DNA of 64,000 nucleotides, from assembly GCA_914767715.1 (NCBI GenBank), contig OU612066.1, forward strand, positions 20,312,283 through 20,376,282, in the 5' to 3' direction. The DNA comes from Membranipora membranacea. Taxonomy: Eukaryota; Bryozoa; Gymnolaemata; Cheilostomatida; Membraniporidae. Under the pieces are notes generated by a model. It ran no database searches and was not told the origin of the DNA. It saw only the letters and a list, made by a program, of their open reading frames with translations. Shown in pieces: positions 1 to 11,900 of this stretch (the stretch's first letter is position 1; the number at the start of each line of letters is the position of its first letter). The translations under genes were made by a program, and so were the position numbers.

Positions 1-109
1 GGAGACTTGGTACCCACACCACCTTTGCGACCTCGCCGACCTCCTGGTGGTTTCTCCATTATCCCTCCTGGTATAGAAGGTGGGACAAATGATCCCACAT
101 GCAAAATCT
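1..109 (-). CDS. possible coding exon, cut by window edge
   Basis: On the minus strand an acceptor-like ctgatttgtag is followed by an open stretch to the window edge. In the phase left by the DCP2 exon at 1425 it encodes a Gly/Pro/Arg-rich segment (PPSIPGGIMEKPPGGRRGR). It could be an alternative C-terminal exon of DCP2 or belong to another gene beyond the window. The DCP2 model ends at 1091 with its own stop and poly(A) signal, so this exon is left separate. It is supported only by the splice site and open frame. Confidence 0.3.
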
Positions 110-907
110 CTACAAATCAGATTGAATAACTTTGTTTCATGAACTAGAACCCAACTGTGATGTGACATGCCTATATATAGAAGCTAAATTAATCTCTAAA
201 CTTGGGTTACAGGGGATGGGAAAGCGGGGCGGTTAGTGTAGGCAATAATTTTTACAGACCCAGCATAATATTAATATTGATATTGGGAATGGCAAGGTGA
301 TCAACAAATTTTCTGATTTCTCTTTATATAGAGCTTCAATAGAATTTGAACTTTATATATCCAGTTAGCAAGATTAATTTCTGATATCAAATACGGGGAG
401 GCAGATCCGTAGCCAAGAAAACTAACAATTGAACATAAAAGCAAGCGCTTCAGCAAGTTCAACACAACCTGATCGAAATAACTAAGAGCAAACAGCACAG
501 AACATCACCCACCATTGTCACCCATGTATAGAATCTCTGAAAGTGGAAATCAGGTGTCAACAAAGACCGAGAGAGGACAACAAAGGCAGGAAAAACCAGT
601 GATTTATTGAGTAAGTGATTGAGTTACTTCTCACATCTTACCAATTATTTTCAGGGTTTGAACAACTTAAAGTGTCAGTCCTATTAGAAAAGTGGATATA
701 TTATCCCAGTAAATCAAATATTGTGAGTTCATAGGGCAAATAAAAATTAACAAAAAATGAAAATTGTGGAATATAGCAATTAGTTTTTTTCGATTATTTT
801 AGCAAGGATCATAGTGGCCAGGGGGAGGCAATATATCGCTATGATCCACTATGATCCCAATTTTCAGACTTTGCAGCAGTTTTACTGCAATTAGGTTCAC
901 AGGCTGT

Positions 908-913
908 TTTATT
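908..913 (-). terminator. poly(A) signal AATAAA, candidate for DCP2
   Basis: The plus-strand tttatt reads AATAAA on the minus strand, about 180 bases past the proposed DCP2 stop at 1091. It supports a 3' end here, but the motif is common in AT-rich DNA. Confidence 0.35.
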
Positions 914-1090
914 GCATATGTCCTCATGACTTTTCAGCCTGAGATCTTTAAAACCATACCAAACATGGCCTAGTAGGACTATCACTTTAATAAAAAGTGG
1001 CATTCCATTATCCAACACTTCTTTTTTAGGGTGTGTTTTTATCTATTAATAATGTTGATTAATTCGTGGACCACAGTCGCAGAGAATTTG

Positions 1091-4000
1091 TCAGATTCCA
1101 CATGACAGCAAAGAGGACGGTTTTAAGTAGTCGAAGTGCTCAAACATTGCCCGAGTTTCCGGTATTGGCATTTTATCATCAACAGCATCCCAAACACATG
1201 GGAATGAGGGTTGATAATGAAATGCTACTATCAATAACTTATGAAATTTTTAAGAACTTAAACTAGGCTTCAGGCATCTTTCTACCTATTTGTCTTGCTT
1301 AACACAGGATAAATGTACATAGAGAACTTTGCAGATAGAGACCAGTAGAGGTGATCAGGACATAGTTTGAAAAGAGCAAATACAATATGAAAGATATATA
1401 TATCTCATGTTTTAATGCTGTTACCTTCGAAACCTTTGAGAGACTGTTCAGTGAATGCTCTCTGGGCTTCTGTGGGTTTGAGTTTTCTTTGAGATTTAGG
1501 CGTTGTTTGCTGCTGTGTCTGATAGTATGTGCCACCTTTTTGTGATATCCATCTCTTTAACTGTCTGATAAGTAAGACAATACATATACTATTATTATAT
1601 ATTATTATCATCACTGTTATCAACATTATCATTATTATTCCGTGCGTATAAGGATGTACAGGAGAGTAAGTTTGAATTCATTCAAATAGTTTATTTATCA
1701 GTATCCATATCTTCATGTAGTCCATTGACTACTGGGGTGTGGCTGTCCCCCAGGTGTGCTCCAACCTGCCTGCAAACAGATGTCAACCTGGCGCAAATAT
1801 TGCGGCCTTGCCACTAAGGCAACTAATATTTTGTTGCCATGCTTAGGATGTGGCGTGTGATAAGACATCTGATAGTTATCAACCTTTTTACTCAACCTTA
1901 CATCCATAACTTTATTTTCAACAAGTAGGGAGGTTTCGAAGTTTGATGCAAATCTTGAAGATGATTGGGTGTCTTCTCCACATGTATGTGACAGTGTAGT
2001 GAAGTCTAAAAACATGGGAGGCTGCTATATGTAGGGCAAACAGGGGAGAAAAACTCAAAACTATAAACATACATCTGGCAGGGAGTTTCAAACTCCTTGC
2101 ATCTGGTGTCACATTTCGAAAAATTGCATGTTATGATCAGATGACTTTTGTTATGCATGTTGTAAATCTATAAAAAAGCCACAACTTTGAGTTTTACATC
2201 TTATATAAAATATGCCGTAGAACCACTTGGGCTTGTGCCCGTGTTGTTACAATCATAACTTTGGGGCAACTAGTCTTGAACTATATAAAATCGACAGCCA
2301 TCCTTGTATCACTATAATTGCCCATCAAGAACAGACATACACTCACTGGTCTCTGAAAGTGATCATTCTATAACTCACTTCATAAATGGTATAACCATGA
2401 AGAAGGCATTAGGACCCCGCTCCAGTTCTTTCACATGACTAGTATCCTTCTTGTGCATTGGTAAGAGATCAAGTGGGAACCACTGCATATCACGGATCTC
2501 ATTACGAGTCTGTGGGAAGAAGTGGGTGTCTGTGTAAACGTCTGAAAATTGAAATAAATTCTGATGAAAAACTATAGAACCCAGAGTTGAATGAAAATCT
2601 ATGTTGATGCTTCAACTGTTTGCCATGAGGTGAGGAAAAAAAAGGTGACACAATTGACAGAAGTTATTGAAACACTCCAAAACTCTTATCATTTTCTTGC
2701 TTATAAAAAGAATCAGCATCCAGAATTGATCAGTTCCTAAAACGCCTTTGCAAGCTTCAGTCCATAACTAGTGGCAATACTTTCATTGCCAGACCCGCCA
2801 TAACAGCATCAGATCTCAAGATATTTCTATATACCAAAAAAACGCTCTCTTTGATGCCACCACATCAGAGGATTTGAAAAGTCAGGCAATCAATAATACA
2901 AACCAGGGACGATATAGAGCCTGGAATATTGATCTCCGGCTGTATATTCAACGTAACAGTTTTCTTTTACTCTGCCATTGGCATCAAAACCTGTCTCCTC
3001 AAACAGCTACAAATAGAAATTGCAGATAAATTACAAAGATGGAAGTGAGATTTAATATTTTGCAATATCGCTAAGCAAAAATTTACTGAATTTTAACAAC
3101 AAAAATCATTACGTGTTTGCTAAATTTTCAATGAATGCCCAAAATCGAAAACCGGTTATATTTTAACTTCAACTTAATTATCATTGGACAGTTCGTCAAA
3201 TAAAATATCCAAGTACATTTTAATCCTGTAGGTTACGTGTCATCATGAAACAAGACTGCTTCTAAATTTATCTTTTGTGGTTTTTGATAATGTTACAAGG
3301 GAATATAACAATATAAAATTATCGCTAGGGGATGGGAGTGTCAACAGGATCTCAAATCATACAATACAGCTATGTCTCTACTAGTTCATGTTTGATCAAT
3401 TTGCCTGCATTCGGAGTTGCCCCCTCTACTTGTCAAGCAGCAGGCAAAGGTGTGACCAATTGAGGGGGCAACTCCGAATGCGGGTAAATGGATCAAACTT
3501 GATCTAGTTCTCCTCATACATAATGGTAGCACTTGCCTCTCTGACAGCACATTTCACAGGGTCTTCCCCTTCATTGACTTTGCCTTTAGGGAATCCCCAG
3601 GATTTAGAGTAGCCCTGTACAAGCAGTGTGTACTTCATAGTGGGGTCCAGTATAATTATACCGTATGTGGGTACAGAGAGTTTATATGCCCTCCAATCCT
3701 GGTGAAGTGCATCTACATTATCAGAGTCCGATACCAGAAAAGGACAATGGCGGAACAGTGCACATCATGAAAGTCAAGGATAACAATTTCTATGCTACTT
3801 ACACAAAATAAATCCGGTTACATTATTATGGTAACCAGATTACATTAATGGGGATTAGCTTCAATCTTAGAACAGTTGATTGCTAGTGTCAACAGGAACA
3901 TAAATAAGCTTGAACTGAAATTTAAATATCTAAAGAGAAGGACATGGTCAATTTCATAAACATCGGGTCATGTTTGGCAGTTCCATGGCAGATTTAAGGC

Positions 4001-4548
4001 TTCTTAAAGGATATCTTGGTTGGCAAACTCTTTGATGCCTACAATCTTCAATCCAGGATTTTCTGGTACGTGAAAGTCTATATAAAACCAGTGAGCCAAC
4101 TCAATGTGGAAGAAGGTACGTATCATATCATCTCTGTAATCATCAGGTACGTTCAGAATGAATCGACTAAAATAGAATGATGATAAAATATAAACATTTA
4201 TAGAAGGAGATGACATATTTATGTCAACAAAGGTAGGGTAATCAGGTTGAAAGTTTATACTGATGGCAAAATTTTTGTAGGCATAGGACAAAATTTATCT
4301 ACAACTAATGGTTGAACTTGTCTAAAATTGTCAACAGCTTCAATTAAAGGCTTATCTGTTGATAGTCAAAGACATAAAAGGCTCTAATATCATACTTTCA
4401 AGCACCAGCTAATAAGTTTGCCGTTATTATTGCTTAGCACACTCATTCTGGCTCAAAAACTAGCCACTGGAAATTCAACCAGTGTTTAATATACTGACCT
4501 GCACAAATCATCGAGGATATGAGATGGTATCCTGTATGATCGGTCCAT
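1091..4548 (-). CDS. DCP2: mRNA-decapping enzyme 2 (Nudix hydrolase), 7-exon model
   Basis: Catalytic subunit of the decapping complex, which removes the m7G cap from mRNA in the cytoplasm and P-bodies. Exons on the minus strand: 4548-4499, 4166-4015, 3757-3537, 3006-2904, 2541-2379, 1564-1425, 1224-1091. All phases join, giving 963 nt and about 320 residues (human about 420). It starts [16 protein letters not shown], followed by the conserved N-terminal helical domain ([16 protein letters not shown]). The Nudix domain holds PTYGIIILD, then [13 protein letters not shown] and [12 protein letters not shown]. Together these match Gx5Ex7REUxEExGU exactly, at about residues 126-148, so the catalytic glutamates are kept. 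The last two exons are less certain: the 1564-1425 exon joins in phase ([11 protein letters not shown]), and the terminal exon has an acceptor, a matching phase, a stop at 1091-1093 and a minus-strand AATAAA further on. The intron between exons 2 and 3 is AT-AC, and the one after exon 3 is GC-AG. The gene is divergent from CARM1. Confidence 0.9.
3007..3536 (-). other. GC-AG intron inside the DCP2 Nudix box
   Basis: The donor reads GAG|gcaagt, the usual context of non-canonical GC donors, and the acceptor is ctatttgtag. The intron (phase 0) falls between the RE and LFEE of the Nudix motif, so correct splicing is needed to build the catalytic site. It also contains the foldback element at 3382-3506. 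Confidence 0.85.
3382..3506. mobile_element. Foldback MITE, family A (copy 1)
   Basis: An imperfect palindrome of about 125 bp bounded by TA dinucleotides. The left arm contains TTTGATCAATTTGCCTGCAT and CGGAGTTGCCCCCTCTAC. The right arm carries their complements, ending GGATCAAACTTGATC-TA. Related copies occur at 12956, 14686, 20136 and 59154. Non-coding, with inverted termini and apparent TA target duplication, as in Tc1/mariner-derived MITEs. Confidence 0.75.
3758..4014 (-). other. U12-type AT-AC intron in DCP2
   Basis: After the exon end ...GCCAACCAAG, the intron opens with ATATCCTTT, the U12-type AT-AC 5' splice consensus. It closes with ...gtgcac. A branch-site match TATCCTTGACTT lies at 3771-3781, with the presumed branch adenosine about 16 nt from the AC end. 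Joining the exons gives FANQ-VFRHCPFL, which lines up with the conserved DCP2 segment. No GT-AG alternative keeps this frame. Length 257 bp, phase 1. All three minor-spliceosome signals are present, so the organism should have U11/U12/U4atac/U6atac machinery. Confidence 0.93.
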
Positions 4549-5936
4549 ATTTGAGAGGATTAAAGTTGTTCGTCGTCACATTCACAAGTTCTCTATCTCT
4601 TGAAGCTGTAATAAATGTAGTACATAGGAACAGGGAGAATTCTCCCTGATGTCAACTAGTCTGTGTAGGTCTAAACTGAACTATCCATAATTAATAATTA
4701 ATAATCGATGCTTACATACTCTTCCAGCTCAGAGTCAGTAGTCCTCATTTGTGTGTAAGACCATAAAAGAAGGTTTGACCTAATGTCAGATAAGTGCAGA
4801 CCAACAACAAACCAGTTAGTCTCTAACATCATATGGTATACCTCTCATACCCGCTGTTACTTACTTTCTACTAAAGTCTAATTTTCTAGTCAATTAGTAA
4901 CACAGACCGAGCTGCTATGATTATCATTTTAATTGCTATTATAAAGTTCCCAATGAACTTTAGATTAGTGTCTTGGTCGTAAAGAGCATATTAGGCACAA
5001 CGGGGAAGCGAATTGGAGAGAAATAATATCTGTTATTTGTTTCCAAGTATATCGCTGTATAACTTAGTCTTTGAGAGTGGTTTGCATTGAGTAATAAAGT
5101 TTAGCAACAACATTGCCCGCTGTCTCAACACAAACTGAAGCTGTCAATCTCTGCTCATGACAAAAGTCTCCCCGATGAAATCACAACAAGACCCAAGCTG
5201 GCGCACCCATGTCTGATTCAGAATAAAAACATCTCTTTATAACCAAATATTGCGGGTTGCCACCAAGGCAGTGCAGAGGAAGACATCAAGAGGCTTATGG
5301 CTAAGCTTTATAAACACTTGGTGTAGAAATTGATTGCACACAATTGAATCATCTTCTCTAAAAAAAAAAACATACTGGATAAAATGTTATCAACTTGCTG
5401 TTAACCAATTTTAATTAGTATATCTAAACTCATCTTGTTTGTTTTGAAGGAAACCAAGCACAATAACAGATTTTTCTTACAACATCTTCACAGCGCTATA
5501 AATCTAGGAATAACAATACATACTGCTAGATGATGATGATGCTTACCTAAATTAAATTTAGCTTGCAGAAAACAAATTATTACAGTTTTAATGGGGTTAC
5601 CAGGGTTATAATGGAGTTATAATGGCTTCTCTGATTCTTGATGAAGACAAGATGTTATTTGTCTGGCTCCAAAAAGCCTTACTGATATATATATGATGAC
5701 TTTCAATGTTTTGGAAGACACTCAGTTTTCTTTTGAAGAAAATATAAATGACCTTGAACAAATTGACCCATGTAACCAAAAAAAGGGTCTTCTATGGGAT
5801 CAAATCTTTTTTTATTTTAATTCAAAAAATAATTTTTAAATAGAGAATATTCATTATTTTTTACGGTGAGTGAAGAAATGAAATTTTATAAGATAGGATA
5901 GGATCAAAAAATATTTTATAAAGTTTTTATCAGGTC
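4549..5936. promoter_or_regulatory. Divergent intergenic region between DCP2 and CARM1
   Basis: About 1.4 kb separates the DCP2 start codon (4548, minus) from the first recognised CARM1 exon (plus). It should hold the promoter or 5' UTR exon sequences of both. I see no clear TATA box or CpG-rich block. A stretch near 5200-5280 (ATATTGCGGGTTGCCACCAAGGC) resembles 1795-1825 (ATATTGCGGCCTTGCCACTAAGGC), suggesting a small interspersed repeat. Confidence 0.35.
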
Positions 5937-8900
5937 ATGGTCAAATTGTTTTTTGGTTACAACTCCATTCATAGAGAAGAAAAGAAAAACATGCATGAGA
6001 ACAACATGGCATGTCCTATTTTCAATGATGTGTTGTATGCATCGGTCAATGAAGATGGTCAATTTGCTGCACAATTCAACCATACAGTTAGTGTGAAGAT
6101 TGATAAAACTGGGGATGGTGCTAAACTTTCTGCCATGAAAGGTTTGTCTCTTTTTTCTTTCATGTTCCTGTTGTTGTGTTACTGTAAGTAACTGTTGACT
6201 GTTGTTGAATAAAACTATTAAAAATAATCAAATCAGTTCAGCCAGTGGGTGGGTGGTCTTGAGACTGAGGGAGAGTGTCAGTGAGTGTGTGGCTTCTATT
6301 ATGAGGTTGATCATCACATCATCAGTATAGGTCAATTATTCTATAGCAGCACACAATTGTTGTAATAAAGAACTAGCTAGGGGAGGGGAATGGAATTCTC
6401 CCCAAAAATGCCAGTGAACTCACACAATCTCATCTGCCTTGCTGACAGGCGGTGACTGTAGTTATTATAAGCTCCTACTAAATGTAGTAACTAAGGCTAT
6501 GCTGTGTTACAATGTTATGTTATTCATCAGTTAAGATTACTAACAACTAGGATTGATCCTTCTTCTTGCAATGTTGAATTTTCCTACCAAACAAACCTAC
6601 TTTTGATTGTCTTTGATGTCAGGTCAGGTGGTTAGGGAAGTTTTTTATTACCTCTGTAGGGCCTAATGCATTCAAGTACATTACTTCACTAGCCCTACGG
6701 CTTGCCCGCCTGACCACTTGTTCTTATCAGGCATGTCATTCGTATACACTGATTACTTTCTAACATTGAACAGATATTGCATATTTGTGTTTCAAATGTT
6801 ACAGATGGAAACATTGGCCACACTATGATGATAACAGCGTCCACAGAAATGGCGAGATTGGGTAGACAAGGGTTGCTGGTCACACCTGAGAACTCATCGC
6901 AGAGTACTCTGCTCAAATTCCCATCCGAGTCAGGTTGGTAATCTAAAAAAGTAATCCTATGGTGAGATTAATATTGATGTGCCAAGAAAATTTGAACCAT
7001 TTTTCACATCTTGCTACTATCCGGCCGTGAGCTCGATCAGATTTACGATTTGATTTGTGTCTTGATATGTGTTTTTGTGCTGATGGACAACTATCATAAT
7101 AATAAAAGTTTTGACTAGACTTCTTTATTATCATTATTTCATCTGAATAACAGTAAATCGTGTTGAGGATAAAATTTGATTTATTATACTAGCAATTTGG
7201 TGATCCTCACCAAAGACACTCATGCTAATCAAGGCATCATTGTTGTAAGATACTTATAAGAAACATTACAGTTGGCATTGATTGTAGTATATGTCAGTCT
7301 CTATTCTTAATTGTACAATTCTAGTCACTACAAAATATCCCGTTTTTTTAGATTGCCGGAAAGTGTCGACATTATTGAAAGAGCTAACAAGTAAAGACAG
7401 AAAATCAGTATTCACTGAGAGGACCGACAAGGATTCAGCCACACAATATTTCCAGGTAAGCCTATGCCATCAACCAAGCTGAACATTGTCTGTTATTTCA
7501 CTTTTGTCATTGTTAACATATGACAAAGAAGTTCTGAACTTGCCTCCTTTGTATTCATAGCTTAACTTCCTGTCATCATATTTCTTTTTGTTTGTATGGA
7601 CTTTAATTCCCTGCCAGTACATGTGATAGCAAATGAGACAGTGATTATTGCTCTGTTTTACAATGTGAAAAGCTTTGCTTTGGCTATCGTTATGTTATTG
7701 GAATCTTTTTTTAGGAGTAAAAATAAATTTAAAGCATTGTGATAGCTTGCATTTACTGTAAACCTACTCGTGACACATGGGGCTATATATTTAGTGATGT
7801 ATATTTCTGTTTTTAGTTTTACAGTTACCTGTCTCAACAACAAAACATGATGCAGGATTATGTGAGGACCAACACTTATCAGACAGCTATGCTCTCAAAC
7901 ACATCAGACTTTGTCGGTAAAACAGTGCTGGATGTCGGTGCAGGGTCTGGGATCTTGTCGTTCTTCGCTGTCCAGGCAGGAGCTAAGAAGGTGTATGCCG
8001 TCGAGGCCAGTAATATGGCTCAGTATTGTGAGGTTAGCGTCTGACTCTGAGGAATACTATTCTCAAATGGATTATACTGACCCCTCATTGACTTGTTAGT
8101 GGGATTGAATGGGGTGTGTGTCAACCAGATGTGTGCTGAAGTGTGGTTAATGGTGGTGTGAATGTCTTACAACTAGGGGCCTAAACGTACTACGAAAAGA
8201 TATGCCTGTGCCCCTATTTGATGTGTATGTAGCCAAGCGTTAAGCTTAATGTCAGCTCAATTCAAGGTTCATTGCCACCATCACAATAATAGTGCTATAT
8301 TGGTCCCAATACGCTTTGATATTGTGCAAGTGGAATTTTAAAAGCAAAAAAGTCAAGAATTTAATTAGGCCTAAGTCAAGATGTAGTTCCATTGCGAATT
8401 ATCCTGTCTGCATTAAATCATCTAAGATATGCATATGGAGGGTTAGCTAGCTATAGACAGGCTTGAACAAACCCTCTTTCATCTATTTGTATGTCAATCT
8501 AAATCATAGATCAAAGAGTATATAATAACTCTATGATCTAAATAGATAATGATATATTGCATGATTATCAATTGTAGCCTCATGCTGCTCCAAATTCTTT
8601 CTTCTAGAAGTATAAACCTTTTCTATGCTACATGTGACTCTGAGTAAGCCAGAACCAAGTTATCTCAAGTTACCACACAGAAACATAAAAATTGATATGG
8701 ATTGAGCGTACCAGTATACCCAAAGAGAAACAGTACACCCAAAGAAAAACAGTAGACCCAAAGAAAAACAGTAGACCCAAAGAAAATTTTCAACATGTTC
8801 AGTTCACATTATTTTTTTTACTTTACCAGCAATTGGTGAAAGCTAATGGACTGTCAGACAGAATCCAGGTTATACCTGCTAAGATAGAAGAGATAGAACT

Positions 8901-11900
8901 ACCTGAACAAGTGGATACCATCATATCTGAGCCTATAGGATACATGCTCTTCAACGAGAGAATGATTGAGACATACCTGCATGCCAAAAAGTTTTTGAAA
9001 CCAGGAGGTACGTGTTCATTTAGTCTGTATTGTTCTATAATAGTGATGTTCAGAGTTTGAAATGGACTAGTTGGAGGTTGAGCAGGTTTTTCATATTTCT
9101 GAGATACCACCAAGACCTTGTTGACCGTCTTCAGATTTCCTTTTTTTCTATTGAATGAATATGAACACAAAATTGCGCTGGATCCTGACCTATACAATTT
9201 TCGTACATTTTATTTTAATAACTTGAACCATTGATATGAATTTATTGATCAGTGGTTAAATACATAGCATGGCTATCCGTGGAGATATGCCATATGTATA
9301 AAACTTGTGTCAGTAACTGGATCAAGCTAGAAATCTAGCGGCTTTTATGTTATGCATTGATTAACCTTCAAATAACGTTCAAAAACTCAAAAAGCTGCTT
9401 GTCAAAAGTTTACAAGGGTCAGCTATATTACGATTCCTATTTTGTGAACAAATCAAAGAATTCGGACCAGCAACCATACATGAATAGCCATAATGTGCTT
9501 ATTCGGGGTCAGATATGTTCCCCTAATCCGTATAATATATTTCAATTGATTCCAATGCTGGCATAAACATTCGGAACATTCTTTAAAATTTATGCCATCT
9601 CAGTCTTATCTCATCTAAATATGCCTAACAGAGTCATTATCAATCTCCCTAGAAAAATTGCAATTTAATAGTAAACAATTCTGGTTGCTATCTATATATT
9701 TATGATGATCAGATCTTTCATCCATGCCATACAAAACAATCATTTGGCTGTAAATGATAGGCCTAGTTCCAGTGATTGAGTTGATGGTGGCTTAGATTTC
9801 AGATTTTCGCCCACGGGCTGTCCTTGTAAAGTTTGTCACTGAAACCTGATCATGCTGCAAGGATAAAGCTTTCATGGAATATGTTGTTTTTTGTAGGTAA
9901 AATGTTCCCAACAGAAGGGCATATGTACATAGCACCATTCACTGATGATGCTCTCTATCAAGAACAGTCTATGAAACCAAACTTCTGGTGCCATCAAAGC
10001 TTCCACGGCGTTGATCTCACTTCGTTACGAATGGAATCATTTGAGGAGACGTTCAAACAACCAATTGTGGTAAGCATGTAAACATCATTTTAAGCAACAA
10101 AGTAATGAAGGTGGTTAAGTTATGTTGACCACATTTCTTTTTTATTGCTTTTGGCCCAAACCACAATTGTGGCAAAGGCTACCATTTATATGAATAAGAT
10201 CTATTCATTTATTTATTTAAGGTCTTATTTCAGTGAAGCAAATCTGTGAATGTTTTCTAGCTTCCTCCAGCCCATCCACATATCAGGCAATATTATGCGT
10301 TCTATGATAACTCTTCTGTACGTTCTGGGGCAATCCAACTAGTATTAGTATTTACACCATTGCCGCAGCCAAATTGAATGCCTTCCGAAGCAATTTGAGT
10401 TTGAGAGAGCTCACTATTGGCCATGGTGGAAATTATCTTGAGCATTTATTCAAAACCAGATAGTCAGGTCTAACCTGCATAGATTCTGAGTCACCCACAC
10501 AAATCATGATGAACTTTAGGTAATGTCAATATATAATTTTAATTAACACATTATACATCAAGGCAACATCTTCCTTCAATTAACTTGTTTCACCTGGACT
10601 GATACATAAGCTCCCTACATATCATCTAACACTTATATTTGTTTATTTCTTAATGATCTATATTAGATATATATATCAGTAAATCTGATGTTATATTATA
10701 CTTAATGCATGCCGATCTCTTGGGCTTCACCCTGCTGTAATATTCCATTATCTCCAACTCCGGTTTACCGGTTTTTCTATATAGTGATGATGATATTATG
10801 TTGAGATTTCTTTTTTTGGTTACAGGACACATTCCACATAGGGTCATGCTTAGCTCCAGCTAATAAATACCCCTGTGACTTCCTGGCAGTGAGCGAGCAG
10901 GATTTATATGTTATCGACGTACCGCTCATGTTTTCTGTCGCTACATCCGGGTACATACATGGTCTGGCATTCTGGTTCGACCTCGCCTTCAAGGGATCCA
11001 AGTGAGTTATGTTCATAGTATATAATATAATTTCCATAACTTGTGATAACGAAACTACATCTGTCATGGCTCCCAGTCTGCTGCAACTCTTCACAGTAAA
11101 TTCTTTTCAGCGATTTTGTTTAGTTAGTTATAGTTCATGCTAGCTGGCATCTCAAACATTGTCATGTATCTGCCTTTAGCATTGATGTACAGGAAATAGA
11201 CCGATAATTCCATTGTTTTGTTTGACATTCTAAGCTTGACTGGTTTCTGCTTATGGGAGTATGATTATGAACCACTCTAACTAAATGACTCTACATGGCT
11301 TTCTTTCCCTATCCTGGTCTTTGAAGTGCTATGGTTATTGCTATTGTTTTCAGTAACAGTGTCCTGTCCTTGGCATGAATCAAATGGCACTTGCTTCCTC
11401 AATAGTAAGAAAAGTGTCAACTTCATGATTTTTTACCTGGTTCAAGATGTTTCTCGGGCAATCATCGTGATTTTATCTTGCAGTGAGACTATATGGTTGT
11501 CTACGTCTCCCACTGAGCCGCTGACACATTGGTACCAGGTTAGGTGCCTGCTGAAGAATCCTGTGTATGTCAAACAAGGGCAGAACATCGGAGCAAGACT
11601 CACTATGAGAGCTAACTCAAGGTATCGTGTTATATATACATTGGTCATCCTCATTGACGTTTTGCGACTTTTAAACCACTAAAAACACTATTCCGGTGCT
11701 TTATATGTATATACATTTTTATTGCATCAACCATCATCCAATGCGTTGAAATAAACCAGCTCTTAATGAAGCCTTATAGGGTTTGTCCTCTAGACTTGTC
11801 ACGCTGCTAGTTTTGTTGTTTTGGGGACACCACAAAACAAGAAACTAAAAAATGTAGCCGCATGACAAAGCTATTTGTCCTGTTATTTATTTTGTTTGAG

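Noticed and set aside
4004-4291. Longer N-terminus for DCP2 by reading exon 2 upstream
   Set aside because: The upstream part is intron. A clean acceptor (ttctattttag) at 4166 joins in phase to the 4548-4499 exon, which encodes the conserved LDDLC.
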